Assembly: GCA_902774245.1 (NCBI GenBank) | Contig: CACYHQ010000008.1 | Span: 62,001-126,000 of the forward strand | Length of the DNA stretch: 64,000 nucleotides | Source of the DNA: an uncultured bacterium | GTDB lineage: Bacteria > Verrucomicrobiota > Lentisphaeria > Victivallales > UBA1829 | Reading direction: 5' to 3' | Part shown: one piece after another, positions 49,402 to 58,939 of the stretch | How positions within the stretch are numbered: the first letter of the stretch is position 1 | Layout: each line of letters begins with the position of its first letter | Program-made: the position numbers and the translations under genes | Notes under the pieces: model-generated | Told to the model about the DNA's origin: nothing | Database searches by the model: none | What the model saw: the letters and a program-made list of their open reading frames with translations, nothing else

Positions 49402-51270
49402 ATGAAAGAAAGCCGTTTTTCGATATATTTCCGCCCTTTCCGCGCCGATACCGCGACTCCCGAGGAACTGGCGTTCCGCGTCTCCTGGAAGCGCACCGTG
49501 CGCGATCTGCTGGTGCTGGCGCTGACCGGCATGGCGCTGACCACGGCGTTCCCCGGGGTGAATTTCCAGCCGGCGGCGTGGGTGTGCATCGCGCCGCTGC
49601 TGTGGCTCTGCGCGGACGTCTCGAAACGCCGCGCGTTCGCCTACGGTATGACGTGGGGGTATTTCTGGAGCCTCACGAGCACGTTCTTCCTGCGTGAGAT
49701 CAATATCGCGATCCCGTTCGTCTTCGGCGCGGTGCTGGGCGTCTTCATCGCGTTCTGGGCTATGCTGATCCCGGTCGTATTCCGGAGCCTGCTGGTCCCG
49801 CCCGAGGTGCGCGTACGCGGCGCGGCGGCGGTCGCGGCATATCCGCGTTCGCAGGTGCGCGACGAGATACTGGCGATGTTCACGCTGGCGGCGTGGTGGG
49901 TGATCCTGGAGTGGATCCGGTCGTGGATCTTCACGGGATTCCCGTGGAACCTGCTGGCGGCGACGCAGTGGAAGAACCTGAACCTGATCCAGATCTGCGA
50001 ATACACGGGCATCTACGGCCTGAGCTTCCTTGTCATCCTCGTCAACATTGCGCTCTTCTTCACGGCGAAGGACCTGCTGGCGGTCGCGCGCGGGGCGAAA
50101 TACCGCCGTCCCTTCACGCTTTACGCGGCGCTTGCCATCGTCGCGGCGGCCGCGGTCTCCGGCATGGGCGTCTGGAAGAAATACAACCGAATCTACGCGC
50201 CGGAAAACGTGACGGAATACAAGGTGGGCGTGGTGCAGCCGGACCTGTCGCAGCGGCGCGCCGGAGGCGAGGACAGCACGCGGGAAGCGCTGGACGTGTG
50301 TTCGCGTCTGTCCGAGGCGCTGATCGCCGACAAAAAGGCCGCGGAGGCCGTTTCCGCCGAATTCGATTCCATCCCCGTCGGCCAGCCCGCCCCGTCAACG
50401 CTCCAGCTGATCGTCTGGCCGGAGACCGCCGTCCCGACCGCCTACTACGGCGGCGGCCCGATCGCATCGGAGTACCGTTCCCGCGTGCGCCGCATGATCC
50501 GCGAAAGCGGCACGCCGTTCCTGGTCGGCACGCTCTCCTACGACAACATCCGCAGCAACACCGATTTCGACATGTTCAACTCGGCGCTCCTGCTGAAGGA
50601 ATTCCCCATGACCGGCGGCAGCATCAAGTTCGACGCGGACGCCGCGGGACGTTACGACAAAGTCCACATCGTGCCGTTCGGCGAGTTCATCCCGCTGAAC
50701 GACAAGTTCCCCGCCATCGGCAGGCTGGTCGGCATGGGCCGCAATCTCACGCCGGGGAAGGCGTTCCGTCCGGTCGACCTCACGAAGGACGTGCGCGCCG
50801 GGATCATGATCTGCTACGAGGACGTCTTCGCCTACGCCGCGCGCGAACTGGTCCGCAACGGCGCGAACTTTCTGCTCGTCATCACGAACGACGCGTGGTA
50901 CCCGACCAGCACGGAGCCGGAACAGCATTACGCGAACTCCGTCCTGCGCACGGTCGAAACGCGTCTGCCCATGCTCCGCTGCGGCAACTCCAACTACAGC
51001 GTGCTGATCGACCAGTTCGGGCGCACCGTGGACAGCGTGACAAAGCGGATCGACCCGGCGACGGGCGACATCAAGCTGACGCCGTGGGAACAGAAGGCGG
51101 CCTCTGCGGTCATGACGGTCCGGGTGCTGAAGAATTATAAGCCGACGTTCTACGTGCGGTTCGGAAACGTGTTCGTGCTGGTGCTGTGGGTGATCTTCGC
51201 GGGCGGCATGGCGATGGTCCTGCGGAACAACTGGCTCTTCCGCAAGAACGCGGACAAACCGGAGGCGTAA
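49402..51270 (+). CDS. lnt: Apolipoprotein N-acyltransferase
   Basis: 622 aa. It adds the third acyl chain to lipoproteins in the inner membrane. Six to eight helices lie in the first 290 residues and one at the end. The nitrilase-like catalytic triad is visible: Glu in IVWPETAVPTAYYG, Lys in RYDKVHIVPFGEFIPL, Cys in GIMICYEDVFAYAAREL. It is longer than E. coli Lnt (512). It is consistent with the several lipobox proteins in this window and with an outer membrane. Confidence 0.92.
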   Translation: MKESRFSIYFRPFRADTATPEELAFRVSWKRTVRDLLVLALTGMALTTAFPGVNFQPAAWVCIAPLLWLCADVSKRRAFAYGMTWGYFWSLTSTFFLREINIAIPFVFGAVLGVFIAFWAMLIPVVFRSLLVPPEVRVRGAAAVAAYPRSQVRDEILAMFTLAAWWVILEWIRSWIFTGFPWNLLAATQWKNLNLIQICEYTGIYGLSFLVILVNIALFFTAKDLLAVARGAKYRRPFTLYAALAIVAAAAVSGMGVWKKYNRIYAPENVTEYKVGVVQPDLSQRRAGGEDSTREALDVCSRLSEALIADKKAAEAVSAEFDSIPVGQPAPSTLQLIVWPETAVPTAYYGGGPIASEYRSRVRRMIRESGTPFLVGTLSYDNIRSNTDFDMFNSALLLKEFPMTGGSIKFDADAAGRYDKVHIVPFGEFIPLNDKFPAIGRLVGMGRNLTPGKAFRPVDLTKDVRAGIMICYEDVFAYAARELVRNGANFLLVITNDAWYPTSTEPEQHYANSVLRTVETRLPMLRCGNSNYSVLIDQFGRTVDSVTKRIDPATGDIKLTPWEQKAASAVMTVRVLKNYKPTFYVRFGNVFVLVLWVIFAGGMAMVLRNNWLFRKNADKPEA

Positions 51271-51292
51271 AAACCAACGGGAGACTGACATC

Positions 51293-51964
51293 ATGCAGGT
51301 CAAAATCTCAAAGCATTCATTCAGTTACTGGGGCGATTTGCATTCTCAGGAATGGTTTCGGAAAAACCGGTCCAAACTCCCGGAAGTCTGGGAAGGAATT
51401 GAGGAGATCGGCTGGGACGGGCACAAGCCGTTCAACATCATCTGGAACGGAGAAGACTGGATCGACGTCCCGGGAGATCATAAGATCAAAAACTACAAAG
51501 GCATCAAATCCTTCCGCACGTACATGACCTGGGAGAACAAATACGTCGCCGCCGTCAAGAACCTCATAAAAGTCTTCGAAATGGAGCGTATCGCGATCTG
51601 TTACAAAAAATATATCCGGGTCAGGGAAAATATCAGGCTGAACGTCTCCTCCAATGAAGTATACCACAACATCGACTGCGGCTACATGTTTCAGCTGAGC
51701 AGGAAAGACATCTATGACCTCATCCGGAGCTATGACGGGAAAAAAAGCTCGGGGTTCATTTTCGAGATCCTGCTCCGGTTCGGGATCCGGGGCGTGATCG
51801 CTCCGTTCGTCCTGAGAGACGCCGATGACCGGAACACGAGGATCTATGTTTCCGACAACATGTATATTTACGGCAAATCCGGGAAGCTGACGTCGCTGGA
51901 CCAGCTGACGATCCCGAAAGGATTGAACGTGCGCCGTTATACGCGGGGATTTCCCTACGGATAA
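51293..51964 (+). CDS. Hypothetical protein
   Basis: 223 aa. There is no signal peptide, membrane helix or known motif. The composition is different from neighbours: AT-richer, with many Lys, Tyr, Ile and Arg (MERIAICYKKYIRVRENIRL). ATG at 51293 after GGGAGACTGA, 22 bases after lnt. Its stop codon touches the stop of the convergent HAD gene with no base between. The composition suggests recent transfer. Confidence 0.6.
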   Translation: MQVKISKHSFSYWGDLHSQEWFRKNRSKLPEVWEGIEEIGWDGHKPFNIIWNGEDWIDVPGDHKIKNYKGIKSFRTYMTWENKYVAAVKNLIKVFEMERIAICYKKYIRVRENIRLNVSSNEVYHNIDCGYMFQLSRKDIYDLIRSYDGKKSSGFIFEILLRFGIRGVIAPFVLRDADDRNTRIYVSDNMYIYGKSGKLTSLDQLTIPKGLNVRRYTRGFPYG

Positions 51965-52582
51965 TCAGAGATCGTCCAGCAAGGCCGAGGCGTCGCGCAG
52001 GCCCTGTTCCGGCGACTCGAAGCGGACGGCGTTCCAGCCGAGTCCGCGGGCATGTTCGATGATCTCGATCCGGTCGTCGAAGAACACGAGCGGGCGTCCG
52101 TAGCGGCGTTCGAAGGCGTCGAACATGACGCTGCCCTGAAGTTTGAACGCGCCCGCCTCGAAACTGTAGATGCCGCCCGTGACCAGGTGCACGAATTCGC
52201 AGTATTTGAAGACCTGGTCGAGGTGGATCGGGGAGATGTCGGACATGTACGAGAACCGCGCCCCCTTTGCGGCAAGCGCGCGGACCGTTTCCAACATGCC
52301 GGGCATCGGGTCCTGAACGCCGCACCGCCAGGCGTCGAGCAGATACTCCCGCGTGCGGCGATGCCCGGTGAAGTCATCAAGCCGGTCCAGAAACTCCGGG
52401 ACCGTGATGCGCCCGGTCTCCAGGGCCGCGCCGTGTTCCCACAGCCGCCCGATGCTCTCGCTGTCGGCCGGATCGATGTCGAAACGGCGGTACATCTCGT
52501 CGAAATTCAGCTTCATGCTGACGTTTCCGATGTCGAGCGCGATCACGGGCGCGGAAATGTTTTTTGCCGTATTCGAGCTCAT
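51965..52582 (-). CDS. HAD-superfamily hydrolase
   Basis: 205 aa. Motif I reads VIALDIGNVSMKL (DxG in place of DxD), motif II Ser/Thr in SYMSDISPIHL, and motif III/IV in RPLVFFDDRIEIIEHARGLG. The cap is a four-helix insert (REYLLDAWRCG), as in the epoxide-hydrolase/YihX subgroup. It is probably a small phosphatase, but the missing second Asp in motif I weakens this. The start overlaps the holA stop by 4 bases (ATGA). Confidence 0.8.
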   Translation of the reverse strand: MSSNTAKNISAPVIALDIGNVSMKLNFDEMYRRFDIDPADSESIGRLWEHGAALETGRITVPEFLDRLDDFTGHRRTREYLLDAWRCGVQDPMPGMLETVRALAAKGARFSYMSDISPIHLDQVFKYCEFVHLVTGGIYSFEAGAFKLQGSVMFDAFERRYGRPLVFFDDRIEIIEHARGLGWNAVRFESPEQGLRDASALLDDL

Positions 52583-53709
52583 GCGAGGGTCCCCTCCGCG
52601 ATCCGGATGGTCAGCAGTTCCAGCGCGATGCGGGCGTTTCCGGCGGAGGACACGATGGCGCGGTTGGCGTCGACCAGCGCACGGAACGCCAGAACGAGTT
52701 CGCGGTCGGTGAACCGCCGGGCATTCTCCCACGCCTTGTACGCCCGGAACGGGTGCATGGAGAAAAGCGGGGACTTGACGGGCGGCGGCGACTGCTTGTA
52801 GCGCTCGTTCATGCGGTAGAAATAATCGGAGGAGGCGTCCTCGGGGATGCCGAGCTTGACGCCCTCGCATTTGACGGAGGCGAGGTTGCGGAATTCGCCC
52901 ATGACGGAGTAAATCAGCACGATCTCCGGTTTGGACGCGCCCTTGTCCTGTTCCAAGTGCTCCATGATGCTCGGGATCAGCTCCAGCGCCTTGCGGGAGT
53001 TGCGTTCCACGAGCGCGGACGAGAACGCCCAGGCGAGCGTCTCGGTGGCGCGGCTGCACACCTCGCGGCAGTCGGCGAACGTCACGACCGGCTTGTCTCC
53101 GGCGTAGGTCAGGAGTTTTTCGATCTCGGTGCCCAGACGCGCCTCGTCGGCGCCGATGGTCTCGGCGAGGAACGACGCGGCGGCGTCCTCGATGCGCTTC
53201 CCGCGGTCCATCACGATGGACTGGATGCGGCGGATGAGCATCTTCGCGAAGCCCTTGGTCTTCGGGTCGGCCTTCTCGAACCATTCGAGCTTGCCGCCGG
53301 AGGCTTCGCAGGCGGCGGACGCGACCTTGTAGAACGCCTTGCGGCGGTCGAGTCCGGGTCCGTCGATCACGAGCGTGATGTCGGCGGGGATGCCGTCCTG
53401 GAGAAACGCCGCCAGACGGTCGAGCCGCGACGGCTTCTTCTTGGTCGAGGGCTCGGAGAACGCCTCGTCGAACTTCAGGAAATGCTTCAGCCAGACGATC
53501 TTCTCGCTGGAGAAGAACGCCGGGGAATCCAGCGACAGCAGGAGTTTATCCAAAACCTGGGGCGCTTTCTCGTTGTCCGAGTCGCCCCGGATGATCTCCA
53601 GCGACGGATTGTCGTCCGGCGGGTCGCCGCAGAGCGCGCGTATCATTTCGTTGGCGCGCTCCTTGACCGCGTAGTCCTCGTTGCCGGAAATCAGGTAGAA
53701 AGCGCCCAT
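52579..53709 (-). CDS. holA: DNA polymerase III delta subunit
   Basis: 376 aa. The clamp-loader subunit that opens the sliding clamp. The family pattern is visible: LISGNEDYAVKERANEMI at the start, SPAFFSSEKIVWLKHFLKF, AFLQDGIPADITLVIDGPG and LGTEIEKLLTYAGDKPVVTFADCREV, then a helical C-domain. It starts 5 bases after the M42 peptidase gene. Confidence 0.85.
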   Translation of the reverse strand: MGAFYLISGNEDYAVKERANEMIRALCGDPPDDNPSLEIIRGDSDNEKAPQVLDKLLLSLDSPAFFSSEKIVWLKHFLKFDEAFSEPSTKKKPSRLDRLAAFLQDGIPADITLVIDGPGLDRRKAFYKVASAACEASGGKLEWFEKADPKTKGFAKMLIRRIQSIVMDRGKRIEDAAASFLAETIGADEARLGTEIEKLLTYAGDKPVVTFADCREVCSRATETLAWAFSSALVERNSRKALELIPSIMEHLEQDKGASKPEIVLIYSVMGEFRNLASVKCEGVKLGIPEDASSDYFYRMNERYKQSPPPVKSPLFSMHPFRAYKAWENARRFTDRELVLAFRALVDANRAIVSSAGNARIALELLTIRIAEGTLA

Positions 53710-53714
53710 GGGAG

Positions 53715-54788
53715 TCAGTCGATGCCGGGGATGAAGGTCTCTTTGCCGGTGAGGGAGGCGATGGTCTCCACGATCAGGTCGACCGCGGACTCCACGTCGC
53801 GCAGGTCGCAGATCTCGGCCGGCGTGTGCATGTAGCGGTTCGGGATGCTGATCAGCGCCGTGGCCACGCCGCCGCGCGTCATCTGGATGGCGGCGGTGTC
53901 GGTGCCGCCGGTGGCGCGGTGGCCGGTGGTCATCTGGTACGGGATCTTATGCTTCGCGGCAGCCTTCAGGATGCGGTTCAGGAGCGGCGGATTGTTGTCG
54001 GCGTTGCGCTGGAGTTCCGCGCCGCCGCCGAGCTTGATGTCGCCGAGGAGTTCGGGCTTGATGCCGGGGACGTCCGTGGCGAATCCGACGTCGACCGCGA
54101 TGGCGGCGTCCGGGTTCACGCCGAACGCGCCCGTGATCGCGCCGCGCAGGCCGAGTTCCTCCTGCACGGTGCCGACGCACGCGACGCCGACTTTGATCTT
54201 ACGTTTGGAGAGCTGGCGGAAGGCTTCGGCGATGACGAACGCGCCGATCTTGTCGTCGAGGCTCTTCGAGTGGACGCAGGTCTTGCTGAGCATCTCGAAA
54301 TTACGGGAAAACGCGACCGGATCGCCGACCTGGACGAGCTTCGCCGCGGCTTCCTTGTCCTCCGCGCCGATGTCGATCCAGAGGTCTTCGATCTTCGGAA
54401 CGGCCTTGCGTTCGTCCGGGGTCTGCAGGTGGATCGGCTTGCGCCCGATCACGCCGGGGATGTGGCCTTTTTCTGTGAGGATCTCGACGCCGGTGCCGGG
54501 GAGCGTGAGCGGGTCGATGCCGCCGACGGGACGGAAGGAGATCAGGCCCTGCGGCATGATGCTGACGACCTGGAATCCGATCTCGTCATAGTGGCCGGAC
54601 AGCATGAACTGGAACTTCGCGTCGGGATTGAGGCGCGCGATGGTGTTGCCGAGGACGTCCGTGCGGATGTCGTGCGCGAACGGCTTGAGGTAGTCGCGGT
54701 AGACTTTCGCCTGTTCGAACTCGAACCCGGAGGGTCCGCAGGTCATCAGGAGTTCTTCGAGAAACTTTTTCGCTTTTGCGTCAATCAT
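53715..54788 (-). CDS. M42 family metallopeptidase (FrvX/YsdC type)
   Basis: 357 aa. A two-zinc aminopeptidase of tetrahedral type. It shows FMLSGHYDEIGFQV (first zinc ligands, His and Asp), CVHSKSLDDKIGAFVIAEAFR, VGTVQEELGLRGA (catalytic Glu pair), AVDVGFATDVPG, and ITGHR-like MTTGHRATGGTDTAAIQMT with RYMHTPAEICDLRDV. It probably degrades cytoplasmic peptides. ATG at 54788 with GGAG upstream. Confidence 0.93.
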   Translation of the reverse strand: MIDAKAKKFLEELLMTCGPSGFEFEQAKVYRDYLKPFAHDIRTDVLGNTIARLNPDAKFQFMLSGHYDEIGFQVVSIMPQGLISFRPVGGIDPLTLPGTGVEILTEKGHIPGVIGRKPIHLQTPDERKAVPKIEDLWIDIGAEDKEAAAKLVQVGDPVAFSRNFEMLSKTCVHSKSLDDKIGAFVIAEAFRQLSKRKIKVGVACVGTVQEELGLRGAITGAFGVNPDAAIAVDVGFATDVPGIKPELLGDIKLGGGAELQRNADNNPPLLNRILKAAAKHKIPYQMTTGHRATGGTDTAAIQMTRGGVATALISIPNRYMHTPAEICDLRDVESAVDLIVETIASLTGKETFIPGID

Positions 54789-54840
54789 GGTGTTATCTCC
54801 AAAAAATGAGGGGTTGATGTGTTCGGATTCGGGGCGCGAA

Positions 54841-55503
54841 TCATTGTCCCTGCGTGGGCGAGTTCAGCGGCACGCCGAGTTCGCTGTACTCGCGCGCCTC
54901 GCCTTCCGGCTTGCCGTTGCGGAAGAAACAGTCGCTCGCGATCATGCCGTTTTCGTGGAAGTTGCGGGTCAGGCCGTGCAGGACTTTTTCGCCTTTGTCG
55001 TTGTATTTAAACTCGTGGATGGTTTTCGGATAGCCGCTTTCGGGGAAACGCTCCATCTCCGTCGCGACGTCCGCCTCCTTCGCGAGTTTCTCGTAAATCT
55101 CCGTGGCGCGGTCGAAATCATTTTTCAGCAAACAGGCGCGGAGGTCCTGAGCGGTCTGCATCCCCTGTCCGGGCGGCTGGTCAAGAGCCAAGAACGCCGC
55201 GCGGTTCACGACGTCGGCAGTGCCGGTCCCGCTGCCGGAACTGTTCTTGTCCTGATGGAAGAAGAAGCCCACGAAGAGTACGGAGGATGGATTCTCCGGC
55301 AGATATTTCGAGAAGAGACGTTCCATCGGCGTGCCGGTCACCATGAAGTGCGAAGCCTCGCCGTCCTCGTCGATGACGGTCTCGTGGACTACGCCGCCCA
55401 CGGTGAATCCGCGCTGGAACCGGGCGGGCGTCACGGAGGAACACGCAGAAACAAGCACGGCGGAAGCGAACATCAGGGCAAACAGAGCGAGACGCTGGAA
55501 CAT
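54841..55503 (-). CDS. Lipoprotein with MORN-like C-terminal repeats
   Basis: 220 aa. The signal ends in lipobox LVSAC, giving Cys21. The middle has a Gly/Ser-rich segment and a helical part (LLKNDFDRATEIYEKLAKEA). Toward the end are MORN_2/toxin-antitoxin-like YwqK repeats: IHEFKYNDKGEKVLHGLTRN, FHENGMIASDCFFRNGKPEG. Function unknown; it is probably anchored in the outer membrane by Lnt-processed lipid. Confidence 0.7.
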   Translation of the reverse strand: MFQRLALFALMFASAVLVSACSSVTPARFQRGFTVGGVVHETVIDEDGEASHFMVTGTPMERLFSKYLPENPSSVLFVGFFFHQDKNSSGSGTGTADVVNRAAFLALDQPPGQGMQTAQDLRACLLKNDFDRATEIYEKLAKEADVATEMERFPESGYPKTIHEFKYNDKGEKVLHGLTRNFHENGMIASDCFFRNGKPEGEAREYSELGVPLNSPTQGQ

Positions 55504-55544
55504 GATAAGGACTCCGGGATTCGGGATAATTTTCTATTTGGATT

Positions 55545-55572
55545 AATGTATCACAAAAGCCGGATTTTTCAA
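55545..55572 (-). promoter_or_regulatory. Promoter of the MORN-type lipoprotein gene
   Basis: On the minus strand: TTGAAA (55567-55572), a 16-base spacer and TACATT (55545-55550). Confidence 0.7.
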
Positions 55573-55612
55573 GTTAAAAAGGGACACCGCGGGAAAAAGA
55601 ATGCGTGGGCGG

Positions 55613-57202
55613 TCACTTGGACGTTGGCACGGTTGTGCGCCAGTAGCTGTTGAATACCGTTCGTAGGGACGTCCGCTGGGCATTGTTCTGCGGATTGAGG
55701 CAGTGGCGCGCCGCGAAGAAGACGACGCCGGAGACTTCCTTCCTCAAGATGAGGTAGAGGACCTGATTGGAGATCTCGCTGGGCGACTCCATGCCCGCGG
55801 TCACCCCGGCGTTATACACGCCGATCCCGGCGTACAGTTTCACGTTCGTGCCGCGCACGAGGTCGGCCCACCAGTTCACGATCCCGGCGAACGGCGCGAC
55901 CTTGTTCGCGAATCCCCAGTTGATCTGCGGGATCACGAAGTCGATCCAGGAGTTTTTCACCCATTTGCGGACGTCGGCAAACGATTGGGAATACGCCTCG
56001 ACGCCCCTGGACAGGGAGCCGTCCGGGAGCGCCGTCGACTTGTTCGCCCAGATCCCGACCGGGCTGATGCCGAACGGGATGGACGTGCCGTTCAGCTTGT
56101 TGAACGCACGGACCGTACCGGACACGCTCCGGATCAGGAGCTCGGTATTGGCGCGCCGCCAGTCGGCGAGCGTCTGGCCTTTTCTGCCGAACTTGCGGAA
56201 CGTGGCGGCGTCGCAGATGTCGTCCACGCCGATCGGATAGAAATAATCGTCGAACACGATCCCGTCCGGACGATATTGTTCCAGCACCTCGCGGACGCTG
56301 TCGACGATATGCTTCACGACCTCGGCGCGTCCGGGGTCCAGGAAAAAAAACGAGAGGTTCGTCTTTTTGTTGTCCCAGCGCACCACGAGTCCGGGATTCT
56401 GCCGCGCGAAATTGCGGCTCGAAAGCGTCTTGAGGTACGTGGAGGCCGCGGATGTATTGACCTGTCCGACCCGGTACGGGTTCATCCACGCGTAGAACTT
56501 CAGGCCTCGGCGGTGCGATTCGGCGATCATGAACGCCATCGGATCGAACCCGCCGTCGTGCGCTTTCCCCTCCTCCCCGGTCAGCCAGCGCGACCACGGA
56601 TTGATCGCGGACAGATAAAGGGCGTCGCAGGTGGGCCGCACCTGGAACATGATGGTGTTGAACCCCATGGCGGCGATCCGGGCGGCGAGCGAACGGAACG
56701 TCGCCTGAAACTCCGCCGCGGAGTTATGTTTCGGGAAGTCGAGGTTGAACGCGGTCGCGACCCAGATGCCGCGGAATTCGTTCGGCTTGGCCGTGTACTC
56801 GACGGGAAGCAGAACGGGACTTCCGCCGTAATTGCCGTTCATCGTGACGACGTTGCCGGAGATGTCGCGCAGCGGCTGCGAGTTCACGCGGACCGGCGCG
56901 GAAGCGGAAGACGCGGTAGTCGGTTTCGGTTGTTGAATCGAAGGAACGGACGTCGTGGCCGAAGCCGGTTTTGTCGCAGTCGCCGGTTTTGTTGTTGTGG
57001 TTGCAGTCGCGGACTTCTGCGTCGCGGGCGGCGGATCCTCGGCGGGCGGGGGAATCGGATGCGGCAGGGGCAGGGACGCGCCGGAGAGGCACGCGCAGAG
57101 GAATACGGTCAGGACCAGCGTCGGCAGGAGGACTGCCCGGAAACGGAATCCGGTCCGGGGAATCCGGGCGGGAAACAGTGTTCTGCAGACGGGGTCTTTC
57201 AT
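55613..57202 (-). CDS. DUF187 / GHL10-type glycosyl hydrolase-like protein
   Basis: 529 aa. An N-terminal helix at about 25-42 has the lipobox-like CAC. A Thr/Pro/Ala-rich linker (about 45-100) follows, and the TIM barrel starts at about 135 (EFRGIWVATAFNLDFPKH, AAMGFNTIMFQVRPTCDALY, SHRRGLKFYAWMNPYRV, PDGIVFDDYFYP). This is the FenI-like family 10 group; members act on glycans or peptidoglycan. The linker suggests surface attachment. It starts 3 bases after tsaB. Confidence 0.85.
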   Translation of the reverse strand: MKDPVCRTLFPARIPRTGFRFRAVLLPTLVLTVFLCACLSGASLPLPHPIPPPAEDPPPATQKSATATTTTKPATATKPASATTSVPSIQQPKPTTASSASAPVRVNSQPLRDISGNVVTMNGNYGGSPVLLPVEYTAKPNEFRGIWVATAFNLDFPKHNSAAEFQATFRSLAARIAAMGFNTIMFQVRPTCDALYLSAINPWSRWLTGEEGKAHDGGFDPMAFMIAESHRRGLKFYAWMNPYRVGQVNTSAASTYLKTLSSRNFARQNPGLVVRWDNKKTNLSFFFLDPGRAEVVKHIVDSVREVLEQYRPDGIVFDDYFYPIGVDDICDAATFRKFGRKGQTLADWRRANTELLIRSVSGTVRAFNKLNGTSIPFGISPVGIWANKSTALPDGSLSRGVEAYSQSFADVRKWVKNSWIDFVIPQINWGFANKVAPFAGIVNWWADLVRGTNVKLYAGIGVYNAGVTAGMESPSEISNQVLYLILRKEVSGVVFFAARHCLNPQNNAQRTSLRTVFNSYWRTTVPTSK

Positions 57203-57205
57203 GCG

Positions 57206-57877
57206 TCACGCTCCCGGGAATGTGCGGATGGGCTTCGGGTCGACGAAGACCGCGGGCCGCAGATAGATCAGTTCCGTGGGCGGCATGTCGCAGATGCCGG
57301 GCGGGATATTCGCGAGCGTGGCGGCGCTCACATGGGGAGACAGGACGACCGGGAGCGACGGATCGAACAGGCGCACGGCCTCGATGTCGTGCGGACTGGC
57401 CGTGAAGGTATCGTAGGAGCCGCGCAGTTCGGCGAGCTTGTCCGGTGTCTCAATCACGCCCTGCCAGCCGTCAGGGATCCAACAGCAGCCGTCCAGCTTC
57501 AGGCCGAAACCGAGCAGTTCGTGTTTGCGCCCGTCGTACAGCACCAGGACACGGTCGCCGAACGGCGTTTCTCCCTCGAATCCGCACGCTGAGGGAATCC
57601 CGCGCACCGTCTGATTCTTGCCGCGCGACGCGCCGAGCACGAACGCCGCCGCCACGCGCAGAGCGGTGAAGGAACCGGGCCCGGTCCCGACCGTCCACGT
57701 GTCGATGTCGTCGTACGTGAATCCGGCCTCCGTCAGCGCATTGCCGACGAGGATCGGGAGCGAGGAGGAATCGCGTCCGGGCAGGTCGACTTGGAACGAG
57801 GCGGCGGGGTGGCCGCACGGATACACGGCGGCGAACGAAAGCTCGCCGCACGAAAAATCCAAAGCCGCTCTCAACAT
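57206..57877 (-). CDS. tsaB: tRNA t6A-synthesis protein TsaB
   Basis: 223 aa. A glycoprotease-like partner of TsaD in making N6-threonylcarbamoyl-adenosine in tRNA. The hallmark is TWTVGTGPGSFTALRVAAAFVLG, with the ASKH-like N-terminus LRAALDFSCGELSFA. The His of true proteases is absent, as normal for TsaB. It belongs to the minus-strand run from the nitroreductase to DUF187. Confidence 0.85.
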   Translation of the reverse strand: MLRAALDFSCGELSFAAVYPCGHPAASFQVDLPGRDSSSLPILVGNALTEAGFTYDDIDTWTVGTGPGSFTALRVAAAFVLGASRGKNQTVRGIPSACGFEGETPFGDRVLVLYDGRKHELLGFGLKLDGCCWIPDGWQGVIETPDKLAELRGSYDTFTASPHDIEAVRLFDPSLPVVLSPHVSAATLANIPPGICDMPPTELIYLRPAVFVDPKPIRTFPGA

Positions 57878-57880
57878 AGG

Positions 57881-58939
57881 TCAGGCATCCTTTCCGTCAA
57901 TCAAAACCAGCGACGCGCCGGATTTCCGAAGCTGGCGGTTCGCCCAGCGGGCGAATTCCCGGAGCGCGGGCAAATCCCAGTGCGGCAGGTCTTTCTTGCG
58001 GCCGCGGTCGAGGTGTCCGGCGCGGCGGCAGAAACGCCCGCCGCCGATCGCGACGGCGAAGACGTCGCCTTCCTTCGCGGAAGTAAGGCGCGTCCGCACC
58101 CACTTTTTCAGGTAGTTCTCGGTGGCCTGGGCGCAGGCGCACTCTTCACATTCGGCGCGCAGGTTCAGCACGTCGGCGTATTTGGCGTCAGCGGCGGCGG
58201 GATCGCCCCACTGGACCGACCAGGTGATGTTCCAGTTGCGGCCCGGCGGAGGCGGCGTTTCCGCGTCGGACGGGGAGAAGACGTACAGGCTCCAGGTGCA
58301 GATCAGATCGCCGCCTTCGCTGCGGACGATGAACGTGGACGTGCCGTCGCCGATGCGGGCGGCGTTCGCCCAGCGCCAGATGTCCTTGCCGGTCTCGAAC
58401 CGAACGACGCGGCCGTCTGCGAGGCGGAACAGAACCGCGAGCGGCGGCGTGGTCCCTTTGTAGAGCTCGGCGTCGGCGCCGTCGAGCGGCGTCATGGCGG
58501 GTTCCTTCACGATGCCCTCGGCTGACGGAGTCTTCACGACGGCGTACGCGGCAATGGCTCCGCGGAAGCGCAGGCCGCCCGCCGTGAGGCTGCGCAGTTC
58601 GAACGCGTGCGGCAGCTCGAATCCGGTCTGAACCGCAAGCGAAGAATCGTCGAGCTTGTAGCGGTGCGTGATCACGGTCGGGATGCCGAACGGGATACGG
58701 CTTTCGCTGTCGAAGGAGACTTCCGCGCCGTCGTCGGAATGATGCGGCCGGCGGAGTCCGGCGAGCGCCATGGACTCGGGATATTCGCCAGGGACCGCCT
58801 CCAGCGAGGTAACGGTGAGGCCGTCGAACGGCGTCAGCGTGAAGAGTCCGGCCGCGGGCTTGTCCAGCTCGAAGCCGACGCCTTCGCCGCCGAGCCGCCA
58901 GAGTCCGTCGGGCGTCTGTTCAAATTGTCTGTAGTTCAT
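57881..58939 (-). CDS. Hypothetical protein
   Basis: 352 aa. No signal peptide or known motif. The first 270 residues are beta-rich (FELDKPAAGLFTLTPFDGLT) with a weak look of a sugar-binding or epimerase-like sandwich. The last 90 residues have a Cys cluster (ECEECACAQ) and basic stretches. ATG at 58939 overlaps the nitroreductase stop by 4 bases; tsaB follows after 3 bases. Family not recognised. Confidence 0.6.
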   Translation of the reverse strand: MNYRQFEQTPDGLWRLGGEGVGFELDKPAAGLFTLTPFDGLTVTSLEAVPGEYPESMALAGLRRPHHSDDGAEVSFDSESRIPFGIPTVITHRYKLDDSSLAVQTGFELPHAFELRSLTAGGLRFRGAIAAYAVVKTPSAEGIVKEPAMTPLDGADAELYKGTTPPLAVLFRLADGRVVRFETGKDIWRWANAARIGDGTSTFIVRSEGGDLICTWSLYVFSPSDAETPPPPGRNWNITWSVQWGDPAAADAKYADVLNLRAECEECACAQATENYLKKWVRTRLTSAKEGDVFAVAIGGGRFCRRAGHLDRGRKKDLPHWDLPALREFARWANRQLRKSGASLVLIDGKDA

